Source of the DNA: Richelia sinica FACHB-800
GTDB taxonomy: Bacteria; Cyanobacteriota; Cyanobacteriia; Cyanobacteriales; Nostocaceae
NCBI RefSeq assembly: GCF_014698825.1
Contig: NZ_JACJTT010000038.1
Span: forward strand, 1 to 53,017
DNA: 53,017 nt
Direction: 5' to 3'
This document shows, piece after piece, positions 43,809-53,017 of this stretch. The translations under genes were made by a program, and so were the position numbers. The stretch's first letter is position 1. Every line of letters begins with the position of its first letter. Below the pieces are notes generated by a model. That model was not told where the DNA came from, did no database searches, and saw nothing but the letters and a program-made list of their open reading frames with translations.

Positions 43809-45767
43809 TTAATGAATAGTTTCTTGGCTGGGACGAACTTTTACCCGTACCAAAACGGCAGTAATGTTGTCATGACCGTTATGTTGGTTTGCCAACTCAA
43901 TTAAATTGAAAATGCCTGTTTCTAGATTAGTGTTACTACTAAGCAAAGGGGCTAGATGAGTTTGCCAATTGATTTCTAATAAGTCATTATCTGATAAACC
44001 ATCCGATGCTAACAGTAGCAGAGTATCTTCATTTATACTAAAAAACTCCACATCTGGATGGATTGATTTTTCATGACGTGGGCCTAAAGCTTGGGTTAGT
44101 TGATAGGCATCTGGACGGGAATAAGCAATGCTGGGGTCTATGCCTTTGGCTATTTCTTGTTGACCAACTTCGTGATCTACAGTTAGTAATTCTAGTCCTC
44201 GCTTGCGAGTGATGCGGTAGAGACGACTATCTCCAACATGGGCAACTGCTGCTTCTGTGTCCTGGATTAATAACATGACCAGGGTCGTACCCATTCTGGC
44301 AACACCAGACCGAGCATCCTGTTGATTGAGGTTGTAAATGGTCTGATTAGCTAAATAGACTGCTTCACGAATGGTTTGTTCCGATGGTAGTTCATGGTCT
44401 AGCCAATTTTCTTGAAAATATTGACGCATAGCATTAACTGCTAATTGGCTAGCTATTTCTCCACCGGCATGTCCTCCCATCCCATCACAGAGAACATATA
44501 AGCATTTGGCTTGGACTAAGCGGCTTTTGGGAAATTCCAATTTTTCAATTTTGGTTTCTATGCCAAAATAATCTTCGTTATGACGACGTTGACGACCTAC
44601 ATCAGTCATACCCACATCTTCTAAACTGTTTAACTGCATGGAAAGGACGACGGTGGGGACATCATCGTTTTTGGCAATACTGTCTGTGGTTTCTTCGTCT
44701 AATTGTAAAACTGTGGGTGGTGAATTATATTGTGGCGTGGGAGGGCTGACATGCCTTGCGGCTATGGTTTCTAGGTCTGCGGCTATTTCTTCGAGGCGCG
44801 ATCGCAATTCCCCTAGTGTTTGAATAGTACCATTTTCTAAATGCTCTAACATCTGCACAACTGCCCCAATTTGAGTCCGTTGGGACTGTCTAAATAAGGT
44901 CTGCCAAACTCTCCCCAAAGTCTTGATAGTTAATTCCTGAGATTCTGGGTCGGCATCATTTTGATAATTTTGTGTATCTAGATATAACCTTTGCAGCGCA
45001 ATTGTTTGGTCTTCATCTAGTCGCAGATTCGATAAATCGAGTAAACTTTGGCGACAACCAACTGATTCCAACACCGACCACAATTGAGTCATCTGATAAA
45101 ACCAGTGTAAAATTTGCAGTGGACTGGTGGTGTCTTCCTGCCAAACATCAAGTAATAAATCCCATTGAGAACGGTCTTCAATGAGGATAACCTGCATATT
45201 ATTATGTTCCCAAGCATCATGTATTTGGGGTATTTCCGCTTGAGTTTTTGACTGTAATTCAATATAGGCTTTGGCTAAAGGTGGAATTTTATTTTCACCT
45301 AATGATGGAATGGGCAGCCCCTTTGGTTCATGCTCTAGTATGGCTTCAATGGGGGATATTTGATAGGGTTGGCAGTCTAAAACTCTAACTTTCACTTCCG
45401 TATTGGCAGCGATAACTTCTGGGGTTGGTAACTGCTCTAATAATTGATAGCGTTCTTCAGGGTCTAAATAGGAACCGATGAAAAATTGTGGGGGTAAAGT
45501 AGAAACAATTGTGTCACTACTTTTGGCTTTTGAGGCTGGTAATAATTGTGTTGTTGATGCTGAAGCAACTTTTACAGGCTTTTCCTGAGTAATGATTGCC
45601 CACCAAATCGGCCCACATTCTGCACCGCAGTTATGGCAGTTGAGCAAATTTAGCTCTACTGGAGTGCCACAGTCAGGACAAATTTTGTGAACCAGAGATG
45701 TCCCACAACTTTGACAAAATTTATTTTGATTAGGGTTTTCAAATTTACACTGAGGGCAAATCAGCAT
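43809..45767 (-). CDS. zinc-ribbon PP2C-type Ser/Thr phosphatase
   Basis: The 652-residue protein begins with zinc ribbons (CPQCKFENPNQNKFCQSCG, CPDCG, CHNCG). It continues with a long helical and acidic middle region and a PP2C catalytic domain over about residues 395-645. The PP2C metal motifs are present: DVGRQRRHNEDYF, LYVLCDGMGGHAGGE, GTTLVMLLI, VAHVGDSRLYR, LLLLASDGLSD and HNGHDNITAVLV. The frame extends to 45827, but the ATG at 45767, with AAGGAA 8 bases before it, starts directly at the zinc ribbon. It probably counteracts the downstream FHA kinase. Metal-dependent dephosphorylation in the cytosol is expected. Confidence 0.92.
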   Translation of the reverse strand: MLICPQCKFENPNQNKFCQSCGTSLVHKICPDCGTPVELNLLNCHNCGAECGPIWWAIITQEKPVKVASASTTQLLPASKAKSSDTIVSTLPPQFFIGSYLDPEERYQLLEQLPTPEVIAANTEVKVRVLDCQPYQISPIEAILEHEPKGLPIPSLGENKIPPLAKAYIELQSKTQAEIPQIHDAWEHNNMQVILIEDRSQWDLLLDVWQEDTTSPLQILHWFYQMTQLWSVLESVGCRQSLLDLSNLRLDEDQTIALQRLYLDTQNYQNDADPESQELTIKTLGRVWQTLFRQSQRTQIGAVVQMLEHLENGTIQTLGELRSRLEEIAADLETIAARHVSPPTPQYNSPPTVLQLDEETTDSIAKNDDVPTVVLSMQLNSLEDVGMTDVGRQRRHNEDYFGIETKIEKLEFPKSRLVQAKCLYVLCDGMGGHAGGEIASQLAVNAMRQYFQENWLDHELPSEQTIREAVYLANQTIYNLNQQDARSGVARMGTTLVMLLIQDTEAAVAHVGDSRLYRITRKRGLELLTVDHEVGQQEIAKGIDPSIAYSRPDAYQLTQALGPRHEKSIHPDVEFFSINEDTLLLLASDGLSDNDLLEINWQTHLAPLLSSNTNLETGIFNLIELANQHNGHDNITAVLVRVKVRPSQETIH

Positions 45768-46211
45768 AGTGGAAGTTCCTTGATTGTTTTCTAAGGTGCT
45801 TCTAGCCACTAAGATCAAAAGTGCCACAATTAGCTGACTCTGCCTAGAGTATATCTACAAGACATTGTGCATTTACCAGAAGTTTCTGGATAGCAGTATT
45901 AATTGTGACGCATCTTAGCGAAATACATTAAGTTTCGTCCAGGGTATCGCTGACCCTATGTAATGATTTAGCCAAGAGGATTAAATCATTTTGCATCTTA
46001 TACTATTCGATTTATAGGAATAGCTAATTTGAGATGTAGATTTTGTTTACAAAGGCTTTTTAGTAAATATTCAGTGTCAGTAAATCAACTATACCTCTAG
46101 GTAACTACAAGTTCTACTCTGGGAAATTGATAATTTCAATCTGTCAAAGGATGTTGAAATGCTATCTGATACCATAATTTTGGCAATGGGAATGAAAAAG
46201 TTGTGGGCTAG
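45768..46211. other. intergenic region
   Basis: A 444-base A/T-rich non-coding stretch between the pseudouridine synthase stop and the phosphatase start, holding the promoter of the phosphatase. No RNA or repeat was recognised. Confidence 0.4.
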
Positions 46212-46805
46212 CTAAGAGGATATTGCTGTTTTTTTCAGATTTTTGATTTCTAAGGGGGTCAGGTCACGCCATTGACCAGTTTGTAGTCCATCTAGTTTAA
46301 TCTGGGTAATACTGACCCGGATTAATCGCAAAGTAGGGAAACCTACAGCCGCAGTCATTCTTCGTACTTGGCGATTTTTACCTTCCCTCAAGGTCATTTC
46401 TAACCAAGCTGTGGGCACGTTTTTACGAAATCTGATTGGGGGAATGCGATCGCTCACCTCTAGCCCCTCTGGTAACAGTTTAACTTGGGCTGGACGTGTC
46501 CGGTAATCTTGAATGTCTACTCCTGTACATAATTTATTAATAGCTTGGTCATCAGGTATACGTTCTACCTGTATCCAATAAGTGCGTTCATGGCCAAATT
46601 TGGGATGGGAAAGACGATGTTGTAATCTACCATCGTTTGTTAATAACAGTAACCCTTCACTATCCCAGTCCAATCTACCCACAGGATAGATATCGGGAAT
46701 GTCAATAAATTCTTTGAGTGTTCTATGTTTAGGACTTTCCTGGGTAAATTGGCTTAAAACTCCATAGGGTTTGTGGAAAATGATATAGCGATAGTCATTG
46801 GTCAT
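46212..46805 (-). CDS. RluE/RsuA-type pseudouridine synthase
   Basis: The 197-residue enzyme has the RsuA-family catalytic motif [17 protein letters not shown] (catalytic Asp in RLDWDSEG), the start [14 protein letters not shown], the block [14 protein letters not shown], and [24 protein letters not shown]. There is no S4 domain, as in RluE, which makes a pseudouridine in 23S rRNA. The closest assignment is RluE-like; substrate specificity cannot be read from the sequence. Confidence 0.92.
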   Translation of the reverse strand: MTNDYRYIIFHKPYGVLSQFTQESPKHRTLKEFIDIPDIYPVGRLDWDSEGLLLLTNDGRLQHRLSHPKFGHERTYWIQVERIPDDQAINKLCTGVDIQDYRTRPAQVKLLPEGLEVSDRIPPIRFRKNVPTAWLEMTLREGKNRQVRRMTAAVGFPTLRLIRVSITQIKLDGLQTGQWRDLTPLEIKNLKKTAISS

Positions 46806-47358
46806 TGGTAATCAAAATTACAACGAAGTTAAGAAAAGCTACAAGCAGCGGAGTCTCCCATTTTACATGGTTATTTGGGAGGGCGATCGCTCTACTCAAC
46901 TATTGAGTTTATACATTAGTCAATCCCAGGTGATAACCAGGAATTATTTATCCCCTGTTTTTCTCTCTTGCTATAGACACAAGACGAAGAATAATTTTTT
47001 CAGATTCAAAGTTGACAAAATAGTTAATTACGTTTACTTTGGTTTCATCTTGATAGTTTTCCCAAAATAATATTCACTTAATATCTTTCTCATAGTCATG
47101 AGTGGAACAATTCCTGTTACCACCTTATGTTTACTATTTATAAAATATGTAAATTATGCTTGGCTAAACATTATTGAAAATATATGCAATGAAGAGTGCT
47201 GTTGTCGTCATCATACAGAGCTTATTTTTACACATTAATATTCGTAGTTCATGCTAATTTTCGGCGTTGCTGATGGAAATATGAATATGTCTCACGCCAA
47301 GTCACAAATAATCAAAGTTAAATCTTAATCTGACACATTTCAGCTTTTCCATTAATTC
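46806..47358. other. 553-bp intergenic region
   Basis: Between the divergent pseudouridine synthase and the DUF4344 gene. A 90-codon plus frame (46798-47070) overlaps the synthase start and has no protein-like character. No gene is called. Confidence 0.4.
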
Positions 47359-48249
47359 ATGCTATTTAACAATAATCCTAGTTCAATAATGCAGTTTGCT
47401 AGCTTCAATCTGAAAAATTTATTGTTACTCTGTACTTTAACTTTATTTATTGGGTTAATTTATATTACACAAACACCTACAAACCAGGCGCACCAATTAG
47501 AAAGTGCGGGTAAATTCACAATAGAATATGCTGATATTAGACAAGAAGTTTATAGGGAAAGACAGCGTAAATTTCAACAATTACAATCCTTTGATAAATT
47601 AGCACAAAAACTCAACCAAACTTTGGTGATGCCTGAGGATATTAAGATTGTGCTGGATGAATGTGGCACTGTTAATGCTTATTACAAACCCTCAGAACAT
47701 AGTATCTTCATTTGCCATGAGTTGATAGATAGGTTTACGAATGTATTTAGAAAAGATGAGCAAAATCATCAATTAGATAACAATGCTCTGCCAATAGAGA
47801 CAAAAGTTGCACAAAGGGTCGCTGGTACAGTTATATTCACCTTGTTTCATGAATTGGGACATACTTTGATTGAAGAGTTAGATTTACCTGTCACTGGCAA
47901 AGAAGAAGACACTGTGGACGAATTTTCCACTATTTTCTTATCGGAATTAGGAGAAGAACAGGCAGCATTAGCTGCGGCTGTACAATTTGGTTTATCAGGC
48001 AAAGGAGAAATCAATCAGCATCCCCAAAATCTACCATTTTGGGCAGAACATTCTTTAAATTATCAGCGATTTTATAGCATTATTTGTTTGGTATATGGGA
48101 AAAACCCAGAGAAATATGCTGATTTAGTGGCAAAGATTGGTATTCCCAAAGAAAGACAAAATTCTTGCCAGGTAGATTACAATAAAAAAGTTAAGTCTTG
48201 GCGGACATTACTCCAACCTCACTTACAGACAAATGCCAGTTTATTGTAA
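47359..48249 (+). CDS. DUF4344 family metallopeptidase
   Basis: The 296-residue protein starts with a hydrophobic anchor or signal (about residues 17-36: NLLLLCTLTLFIGLIYITQ), then the DUF4344 domain. The zinc site is FHELGHTLIEELDLPVTGKEED, followed by DEFSTIFLSE, as in the M-like metallopeptidase pattern. Also present are DECGTVNAYYKPSEHSIFICHEL (active site region) and LPFWAEHSLNYQRFYSIICLVYG. Extracytoplasmic or membrane-bound. It lies 30 bases upstream of the DUF58 gene on the same strand, so the two are probably one transcript. Confidence 0.9.
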   Translation: MLFNNNPSSIMQFASFNLKNLLLLCTLTLFIGLIYITQTPTNQAHQLESAGKFTIEYADIRQEVYRERQRKFQQLQSFDKLAQKLNQTLVMPEDIKIVLDECGTVNAYYKPSEHSIFICHELIDRFTNVFRKDEQNHQLDNNALPIETKVAQRVAGTVIFTLFHELGHTLIEELDLPVTGKEEDTVDEFSTIFLSELGEEQAALAAAVQFGLSGKGEINQHPQNLPFWAEHSLNYQRFYSIICLVYGKNPEKYADLVAKIGIPKERQNSCQVDYNKKVKSWRTLLQPHLQTNASLL

Positions 48250-48279
48250 AAATTTTTGATGTAATTTGCTCACAAATAT

Positions 48280-49605
48280 ATGGTTCCAGCGAAAAGAGTC
48301 TATATTTTACTGACTTTAGGAATATTAATAGCTGTTATTCTGGCAATATTGATTAATATTTATGCTGCTATCACTATTACTTTATTACTTGATATTTTAA
48401 TTTTAGTCTTAATGGCGGTTGATGGAATCCGAGTTAAAGCCAATCGAGTACAAATTATTCGTGAATTACCGACACGTTTATCCATTAGTCGTGATAATCC
48501 AGTGGTGCTGAAGGTGGAATCAAGAAATAGCGATGCTGTATTAAAAATTCGGGATTACTATCCTTCAGAATTTGTCCCATCTCAAACTATATTAGAAACG
48601 GTAATTCCTGCTCAAAGTAGGGAAGATTTAACATACATGGTTTACCCCAAACAAAGAGGAGAATATAACTGGGGAAAAATTCAAGTGCGTCAATTGGGAA
48701 GTTGGGGTTTAGCATGGGATGATTGGCAAATTCCCCATAATCATACAGTGAAAGTTTATCCTGATTTAGTAGGGTTGCGATCGCTCTCCGTCCGTCTCAC
48801 CCTCCAGTCCTCTGGTTCCATCCGCAAGGTCAAGCAAATGGGAATGGGAACAGAATTTGCAGAACTGCGAAACTATCGTACTGGTGATGATTTGCGGTTT
48901 ATTGACTGGAAAGCCACAGCGAAAAGATTAGGTACTTATGGTAACACCGGACCCTTAGTGCGGGTTCTGGAACCGGAACAGGAACAAACTTTATTGATTC
49001 TGTTAGACCGGGGTCGGTTGATGACAGCGAGAGTCCAGGGTTTGCAGCGATTTGACTGGGGCTTAAATACTACGTTATCCTTAGCATTAGCCGCATTACA
49101 CAGAGGCGATCGCGTGGGTGTAGGTGTATTTGACCGACAAATTCATACTTGGATACCACCAGAACGTGGACAAAAGCATTTACATAAACTCATTGACTAC
49201 CTCACCCCCATAGAACCAGAATTACTAGAATCCGATTATTTAGGTGCTGTTACTTATTTAGTTCAACAGCAAACCCGCAGAGCATTGGTTGTCGTCATTA
49301 CCGATATTGTAGATATAACTGCCTCTTCAGAATTGCTGGCTGCTCTTTCCCGATTAGCACCTCGTTATTTACCTTTTTGCGTGACTCTTCGCGACCCGTT
49401 GGTAGACCAATTAGCTAACAGTTTCACTGAAGATATTTCCCAAGCTTATACCCGTGCTGTTGCCTTGGATTTACTAGCACAAAGACAAGTGGCTTTTGCT
49501 CAACTAAAACAAAAAGGTGTATTAGTTCTTGATGCACCAGCTAATCAAATTTCTGACCAGTTAGTTGAAAGCTATTTACAACTCAAAGCGAAAAATAAGT
49601 TATAA
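48280..49605 (+). CDS. DUF58 domain protein
   Basis: The 441-residue protein has two N-terminal transmembrane helices (about 8-24 and 27-46), a middle region typical of DUF58 (YPKQRGEYNWGKIQVRQLGSWG-like), and the signature GMGTEFAELRNYRTGDDLRFIDWKATAK (broken here). A VWA-like C-terminal half follows (LLILLDRGRLMTA, ALVVVITDIVD). DUF58 proteins usually sit beside MoxR, DUF4350 and DUF4129. Here it is 16-19 kb away from those genes, behind a DUF4344 peptidase. Confidence 0.92.
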   Translation: MVPAKRVYILLTLGILIAVILAILINIYAAITITLLLDILILVLMAVDGIRVKANRVQIIRELPTRLSISRDNPVVLKVESRNSDAVLKIRDYYPSEFVPSQTILETVIPAQSREDLTYMVYPKQRGEYNWGKIQVRQLGSWGLAWDDWQIPHNHTVKVYPDLVGLRSLSVRLTLQSSGSIRKVKQMGMGTEFAELRNYRTGDDLRFIDWKATAKRLGTYGNTGPLVRVLEPEQEQTLLILLDRGRLMTARVQGLQRFDWGLNTTLSLALAALHRGDRVGVGVFDRQIHTWIPPERGQKHLHKLIDYLTPIEPELLESDYLGAVTYLVQQQTRRALVVVITDIVDITASSELLAALSRLAPRYLPFCVTLRDPLVDQLANSFTEDISQAYTRAVALDLLAQRQVAFAQLKQKGVLVLDAPANQISDQLVESYLQLKAKNKL

Positions 49606-49831
49606 ATATTTACATAAACAGTAGCAATTTAGGAAATATATAGTGCCCTTTCTAACACAGTCATTGATTTTATTGCTGAATAAACGCATATTTATTCTTG
49701 ATTGTCAATGATGTATTTCTAAAGTTATGGATAAGAAAATACAAATTTTTAGAATTTATTTAGATTTATGATCATCATCAGACAAAAAAGGGAAGACTAA
49801 AACTTAAGTATTTCTGTTTTCCCTAGATTTT

Positions 49832-52800
49832 ATGACAACAACAGGCTATGAAACGTCTAATCTCGTTCCTGTACAGGAATGTCAAAAAGAGTTAAATTTG
49901 ACATTACAATATCAAAAAATATTAGCTAGAATTTTGGCTAAAGTTCGCTCCTTTGTAAAGTTAGAATCTTTGTGTTCTAGTTCTTGTCAAGATATTTGTC
50001 GGCAGCTAAAAATTGAGCGAGTTGCTATTTATCGTTTTAATGAGGACTGGAGTGGTAGTTTTATCAATAATTTGGGTTTTGCAGAACCTCCTTGGAATGG
50101 ACTGAGTGCCTTTGGACAGGATTTGGTGTGGGGAGATTCTCATTTGCAAGAAACCCAAGGAGGACGGTATCGCAAAAATGAACCTTTTGCTGTGGCTGAT
50201 ATTTATAATGCCGGACATGCACGTTGCCATATTGAGGTATTAGAACAGTTTCAAATTCATGCCTATGCGATTGCTCCTATCTTCATCGGCCCAAAACTTT
50301 GGGGTTTACTAGCAGGTTATCAACACTCCGCACCCCGACAATGGCATCCTAGCGAAGTTGAATTTTTAGCCCAAGCTGCCAGCCATATTGGCATAGCAAT
50401 GCAGCAAGCAGAAATCCTCGAACAAACTAAAAAACGGACTGAGGAACTGCAAGATGCGATTATACGCCAACGAGCTTTAGCTGAAGTGGTGGGGAATATT
50501 CGCTCATCTCTAGAGCCAAAATTAATTTTAGACACCGCTTGTCAGGAACTGTGCAAACTCTTGAAGCTAGAACGGAGTGCAGTTTATCGCTTCAATGAAG
50601 ACTGGAGTGGTGAATTTGTCAGCCAATTTGGTATGGTGGAAGCTCAGTGGGACAGAATTAATCCTTTTGGGAGAAATTTAGTTTGGGAAGATAGTTACCT
50701 GCAAGAAACTAAAGGTGGAAGATACCGCAACAATGAAAGTTTTGCAGTCAACGATATTTACCAAGCTGGACACTCACGCTGTCATCTAGATATTTTAGAG
50801 CAATTCAAGATTCGAGCTTATGCCTTAGCACCCATTTTCATCGGTACAAAACTTTGGGGGCTAATAGCAGCCTATCAACATTCCGGGTCACGCCAATGGA
50901 TAGATTATGAAGTAGAATTTCTTGGACAAGTAGGAGCGCAATTAGGTGTAGCACTTCAGCAAGCCGAGAACTTGGCCCAAAGCAAACAACAGGCTACTGC
51001 TCTCCAAGATGCGATCGCCAGACAAAGAGCGCTCACTGAAGTAGTAGGAAAAATTCGCTCCTCCCTAGATATTGACTTGATTCTGAAAACCACTTGTCAG
51101 GAAGTATGTAAACTCCTGCGAGTTGAGCGAGTTGCGGTTTATCGCTTCAATCAAGATTGGAGTGGCGAATTTGTCAATCATTTTGGCATAGTAGAACCAC
51201 AGTGGGACAGCATCCACCCCTTTGGCAAACATCTCGTTTGGGAAGATACCTACCTGCAAGAAACCAAAGGTGGACGCTACCGCAACAATGAAAGTTTTGC
51301 AGTCAACGATATTCACCAAGCCGGACATACACGCTGTCACCTAGATATTTTGGAGCAATTTAGAATTCGTGCCTATGCCTTGACTCCCATTTTTGTAGGA
51401 CGGAATCTGTGGGGATTATTAGCAGCCTATCAGCATTCAGCACCTCGTCAATGGGAAGAGGTAGAAGTAGAATTTTTAGGACAGGTAGCCAGCCAACTGG
51501 GAGTAGCCCTGCAAAGTTCACACATGATGACCCAAATCCAAACCCGTGCTGATGACATGCAGCAAGCAGCTGAACAAAGACGGATTTTATTTGATTTGGT
51601 GGTGAAAATTCGTGAATCCTTAGATTTAGAGATAATTTTTAATACAACAGTACAGGAAGTCAGGCGATCGCTCAAGGCTGATCGAGTCGGTATCTTCCGC
51701 TTCGACCCTGACATTGGTCTTTGCAGTGGCGAATTTATCGCTGAAGATGTAGTACCCAAATTTGATTCTGCCCTAGGAGTCAAAGTTCAAGACTATTACT
51801 TGAGCGAGCATTACGCACCAAAATATCAGCAAGGGGAAGTGCAAGTTGTATCTGATTTGAACTGCTTAGGCTCCAAAGTTCCACATCTGGACATAATTGA
51901 GCGGTTTCAAGTCAAAGCCCAGATAGTTGTACCACTGATGGAAGGAGATAAATTGTGGGGGTTAATGTGCATCCATCAATGCACCCATCCCCGTCATTGG
52001 GAAGAAGAAGAATTAACATTTGTCACCCAAGTAGCGGCTCAACTCAGTGTAGCTTTACTTCAAGCAAATTTATTCCAACAATCCAGCTTATTGGGTCAAA
52101 CCCGTGCAGAAGCAAACCAACTGGCCCAAACACTCAATGAACTGCGAACTGCCCAAATGCAAATTATCCAGGCGGAAAAAATGGCCAGTTTGGGGCAATT
52201 GGTCGCAGGAGTAGCCCACGAAATTAATAACCCAATTAATTTTATTTACGGCAACTTAGAACATGCCCAGCAATACACCCAAGAATTGATGTGTTACATA
52301 GAGCTATGTCGCCAACACCATCCCTATGTAGTACAAGAGGTACAAGAGTTTTGGCAAAAAGCCGATATAGAGTTTTTATTTGATGACTTGCCTAAATTAT
52401 TTCAGTCCATGAAAGTTGGCACTGAGCGCATTCGGGAAATAGTTACATCTTTGCGTAACTTCTCACGTTTAGATGAAGCAGAATTTAAAGCTGCAAATAT
52501 TCACGAAGGCATAGATAGCACATTAATGATTTTGCAACACCGCTTGAAGCCTTCAGCAGACAGTCCCACTATTGTTGTCAACAAAAATTATGAAGCATTA
52601 CCTTTAATCGAATGCTATCCCGGTCAGTTGAATCAGGTATTTATGAATTTGCTCTCCAATGCCATTGATGCAATAGAAGAGCGAAATAATCATCTATCCC
52701 CCGAAGTGATTGCGGCTAACCCCAGTGACATCCATATTTCTACTCACCAACTCAATCAAGAATGGATTGCTATTCGCATTGCTGACAACGGACTTGGCAT

Positions 52801-53005
52801 GGATGAAACAGTTCTTTCTCGACTATTCGATCCATTTTTTACCACTAAAGTAGTTGGTAAAGGTACAGGTTTGGGACTTTCTATTAGCTATCAGATTGTC
52901 ACAGATAAACGTAAGGATTCAGGTGGTGGGGTATTGACAAGTGTGGTATGGGAAGCAGAATATAGCAATTATGGAAAAAGACCTGCCACCAAAACTAGAC
53001 AGTGA
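49832..53005 (+). CDS. triple-cyanobacteriochrome sensor histidine kinase, 3' end disrupted
   Basis: The 1057-residue open frame has four GAF domains, then HisKA with His796 (GVAHEINNPINF) and HATPase motifs LSNAID, ADNGLGM and GKGTGLGLS. GAF1-3 each have the chromophore pair (Cys132, Cys317, Cys502, followed by His) and the pattern VW.D..LQET.GGRYR. Each has a conserved Trp and Asp 32 and 30 residues before the Cys, as in red/green cyanobacteriochromes such as Slr1393. The DXCF Cys position holds His or Tyr. The Cys residues are exactly 185 residues apart. GAF4 has Pro-His and no Cys. After YQIVTDK the expected HGG-type end is replaced by about 30 unrelated residues, so the catalytic end is lost. 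The start ATG is at 49832. Confidence 0.9.
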   Translation: MTTTGYETSNLVPVQECQKELNLTLQYQKILARILAKVRSFVKLESLCSSSCQDICRQLKIERVAIYRFNEDWSGSFINNLGFAEPPWNGLSAFGQDLVWGDSHLQETQGGRYRKNEPFAVADIYNAGHARCHIEVLEQFQIHAYAIAPIFIGPKLWGLLAGYQHSAPRQWHPSEVEFLAQAASHIGIAMQQAEILEQTKKRTEELQDAIIRQRALAEVVGNIRSSLEPKLILDTACQELCKLLKLERSAVYRFNEDWSGEFVSQFGMVEAQWDRINPFGRNLVWEDSYLQETKGGRYRNNESFAVNDIYQAGHSRCHLDILEQFKIRAYALAPIFIGTKLWGLIAAYQHSGSRQWIDYEVEFLGQVGAQLGVALQQAENLAQSKQQATALQDAIARQRALTEVVGKIRSSLDIDLILKTTCQEVCKLLRVERVAVYRFNQDWSGEFVNHFGIVEPQWDSIHPFGKHLVWEDTYLQETKGGRYRNNESFAVNDIHQAGHTRCHLDILEQFRIRAYALTPIFVGRNLWGLLAAYQHSAPRQWEEVEVEFLGQVASQLGVALQSSHMMTQIQTRADDMQQAAEQRRILFDLVVKIRESLDLEIIFNTTVQEVRRSLKADRVGIFRFDPDIGLCSGEFIAEDVVPKFDSALGVKVQDYYLSEHYAPKYQQGEVQVVSDLNCLGSKVPHLDIIERFQVKAQIVVPLMEGDKLWGLMCIHQCTHPRHWEEEELTFVTQVAAQLSVALLQANLFQQSSLLGQTRAEANQLAQTLNELRTAQMQIIQAEKMASLGQLVAGVAHEINNPINFIYGNLEHAQQYTQELMCYIELCRQHHPYVVQEVQEFWQKADIEFLFDDLPKLFQSMKVGTERIREIVTSLRNFSRLDEAEFKAANIHEGIDSTLMILQHRLKPSADSPTIVVNKNYEALPLIECYPGQLNQVFMNLLSNAIDAIEERNNHLSPEVIAANPSDIHISTHQLNQEWIAIRIADNGLGMDETVLSRLFDPFFTTKVVGKGTGLGLSISYQIVTDKRKDSGGGVLTSVVWEAEYSNYGKRPATKTRQ

Positions 53006-53017
53006 AAGCTTAAAACA
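52911..53017 (+). mobile_element. probable left end of an IS66-like element
   Basis: At about 52911 the kinase sequence ends, and the following sequence begins gtaaggattcaggtggtggg. IS66-family ends commonly begin with GTAAG. A promoter-like TTGACA - 17 - AGAATA follows (52934-52962). The window ends after 107 bases, so no other end or target duplication can be seen. Confidence 0.45.
52971..53017 (+). CDS. possible start of an IS66-type transposase, partial
   Basis: An ATG at 52971 opens MEKDLPPKLDSESLK, continuing beyond the window. Cyanobacterial IS66 transposases often start with a short acidic or basic stretch followed by LP...L..ESLK...; this resembles it. Only 15 codons are visible, so the identity is tentative. 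Confidence 0.35.
   Translation, partial: MEKDLPPKLDSESLK

Noticed and set aside
46798-47070. 90-codon plus-strand frame
   Set aside because: It overlaps the pseudouridine synthase start and has no family-like features.
51694-52047. Fourth GAF of the triple-cyanobacteriochrome kinase as a bilin site
   Set aside because: The Cys is replaced by Pro-His (residues 684-685); a Cys at 678 is not at the canonical position.

Overview
The window reads as chromosomal DNA of a filamentous, Nostocales-type cyanobacterium (Nostoc/Anabaena/Calothrix-like). The evidence is the frequent HIP1 octamer (gcgatcgc), a heptamer tandem repeat (TGTTCCC x5 at 40321), several small families that are essentially cyanobacterial (DUF1815, DUF2839, DUF4327, DUF1995), a PEP-CTERM-like protein, and two bilin-type photoreceptor kinases of phytochrome/cyanobacteriochrome type. 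No tRNA, rRNA or CRISPR array was found.

Layout. 1-4.3 kb (minus): a TIGR03032-family protein followed by a 13-repeat FG-GAP protein whose 3' end is cut off near the window edge. 4.7-7.0 kb (plus): small stress/envelope genes (CsbD, a lipoprotein, an unknown protein) and a PEP-CTERM-type secreted protein. 7.2-13.9 kb: rpe, an S8 peptidase-like protein with an altered catalytic triad, an AI-2E-type permease, an LCP-family cell-wall enzyme and small unknown genes. 14.1-15.8 kb (minus): era overlapping a NarL-type response regulator. 16.4-21.1 kb: HD-like hydrolase, DUF1995, gshB and grxC, a hotdog thioesterase and DUF1815. 21.9-24.9 kb: DUF2839, a degenerate DinG-like helicase and an M48 peptidase. 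25.0-27.8 kb: an A/T-rich island with a GmrSD-like DUF262/DUF1524 protein and a probable gene remnant. 28-29.4 kb: thiC behind a clear TPP riboswitch. 29.7-32.5 kb: a MoxR / DUF4350 / DUF4129 operon whose usual DUF58 partner lies 16 kb away at 48.3 kb. 32.7-33.9 kb: a DUF2243 gene broken by one in-frame stop, and a NADAR protein.

The most interesting part is sensory. At 34.3-37.1 kb lies a PAS-less (knotless) phytochrome histidine kinase with GAF-PHY-GAF-HisKA-HATPase order, like All2699 of Nostoc PCC 7120. Its last GAF carries a second Cys exactly 28 residues before the canonical chromophore Cys, as in two-Cys cyanobacteriochromes. At 49.8-53.0 kb is a kinase with three cyanobacteriochrome GAF domains of red/green type, repeated at exactly 185 residues, plus a fourth GAF without the Cys. 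Its catalytic domain is cut off at about 52.91 kb by what looks like the start of an IS66-like element. Between them are MltA, a DUF5895 protein, DUF4327, an FHA Ser/Thr kinase with a PP2C phosphatase, an RluE-type pseudouridine synthase, a DUF4344 metallopeptidase and the DUF58 protein.

Both window ends carry about 105 bases of sequence unrelated to the truncated gene beside them. This suggests the window is a whole assembly contig bounded by insertion sequences, and that the two terminal genes are really interrupted. This is inferred from the junctions, not proven.
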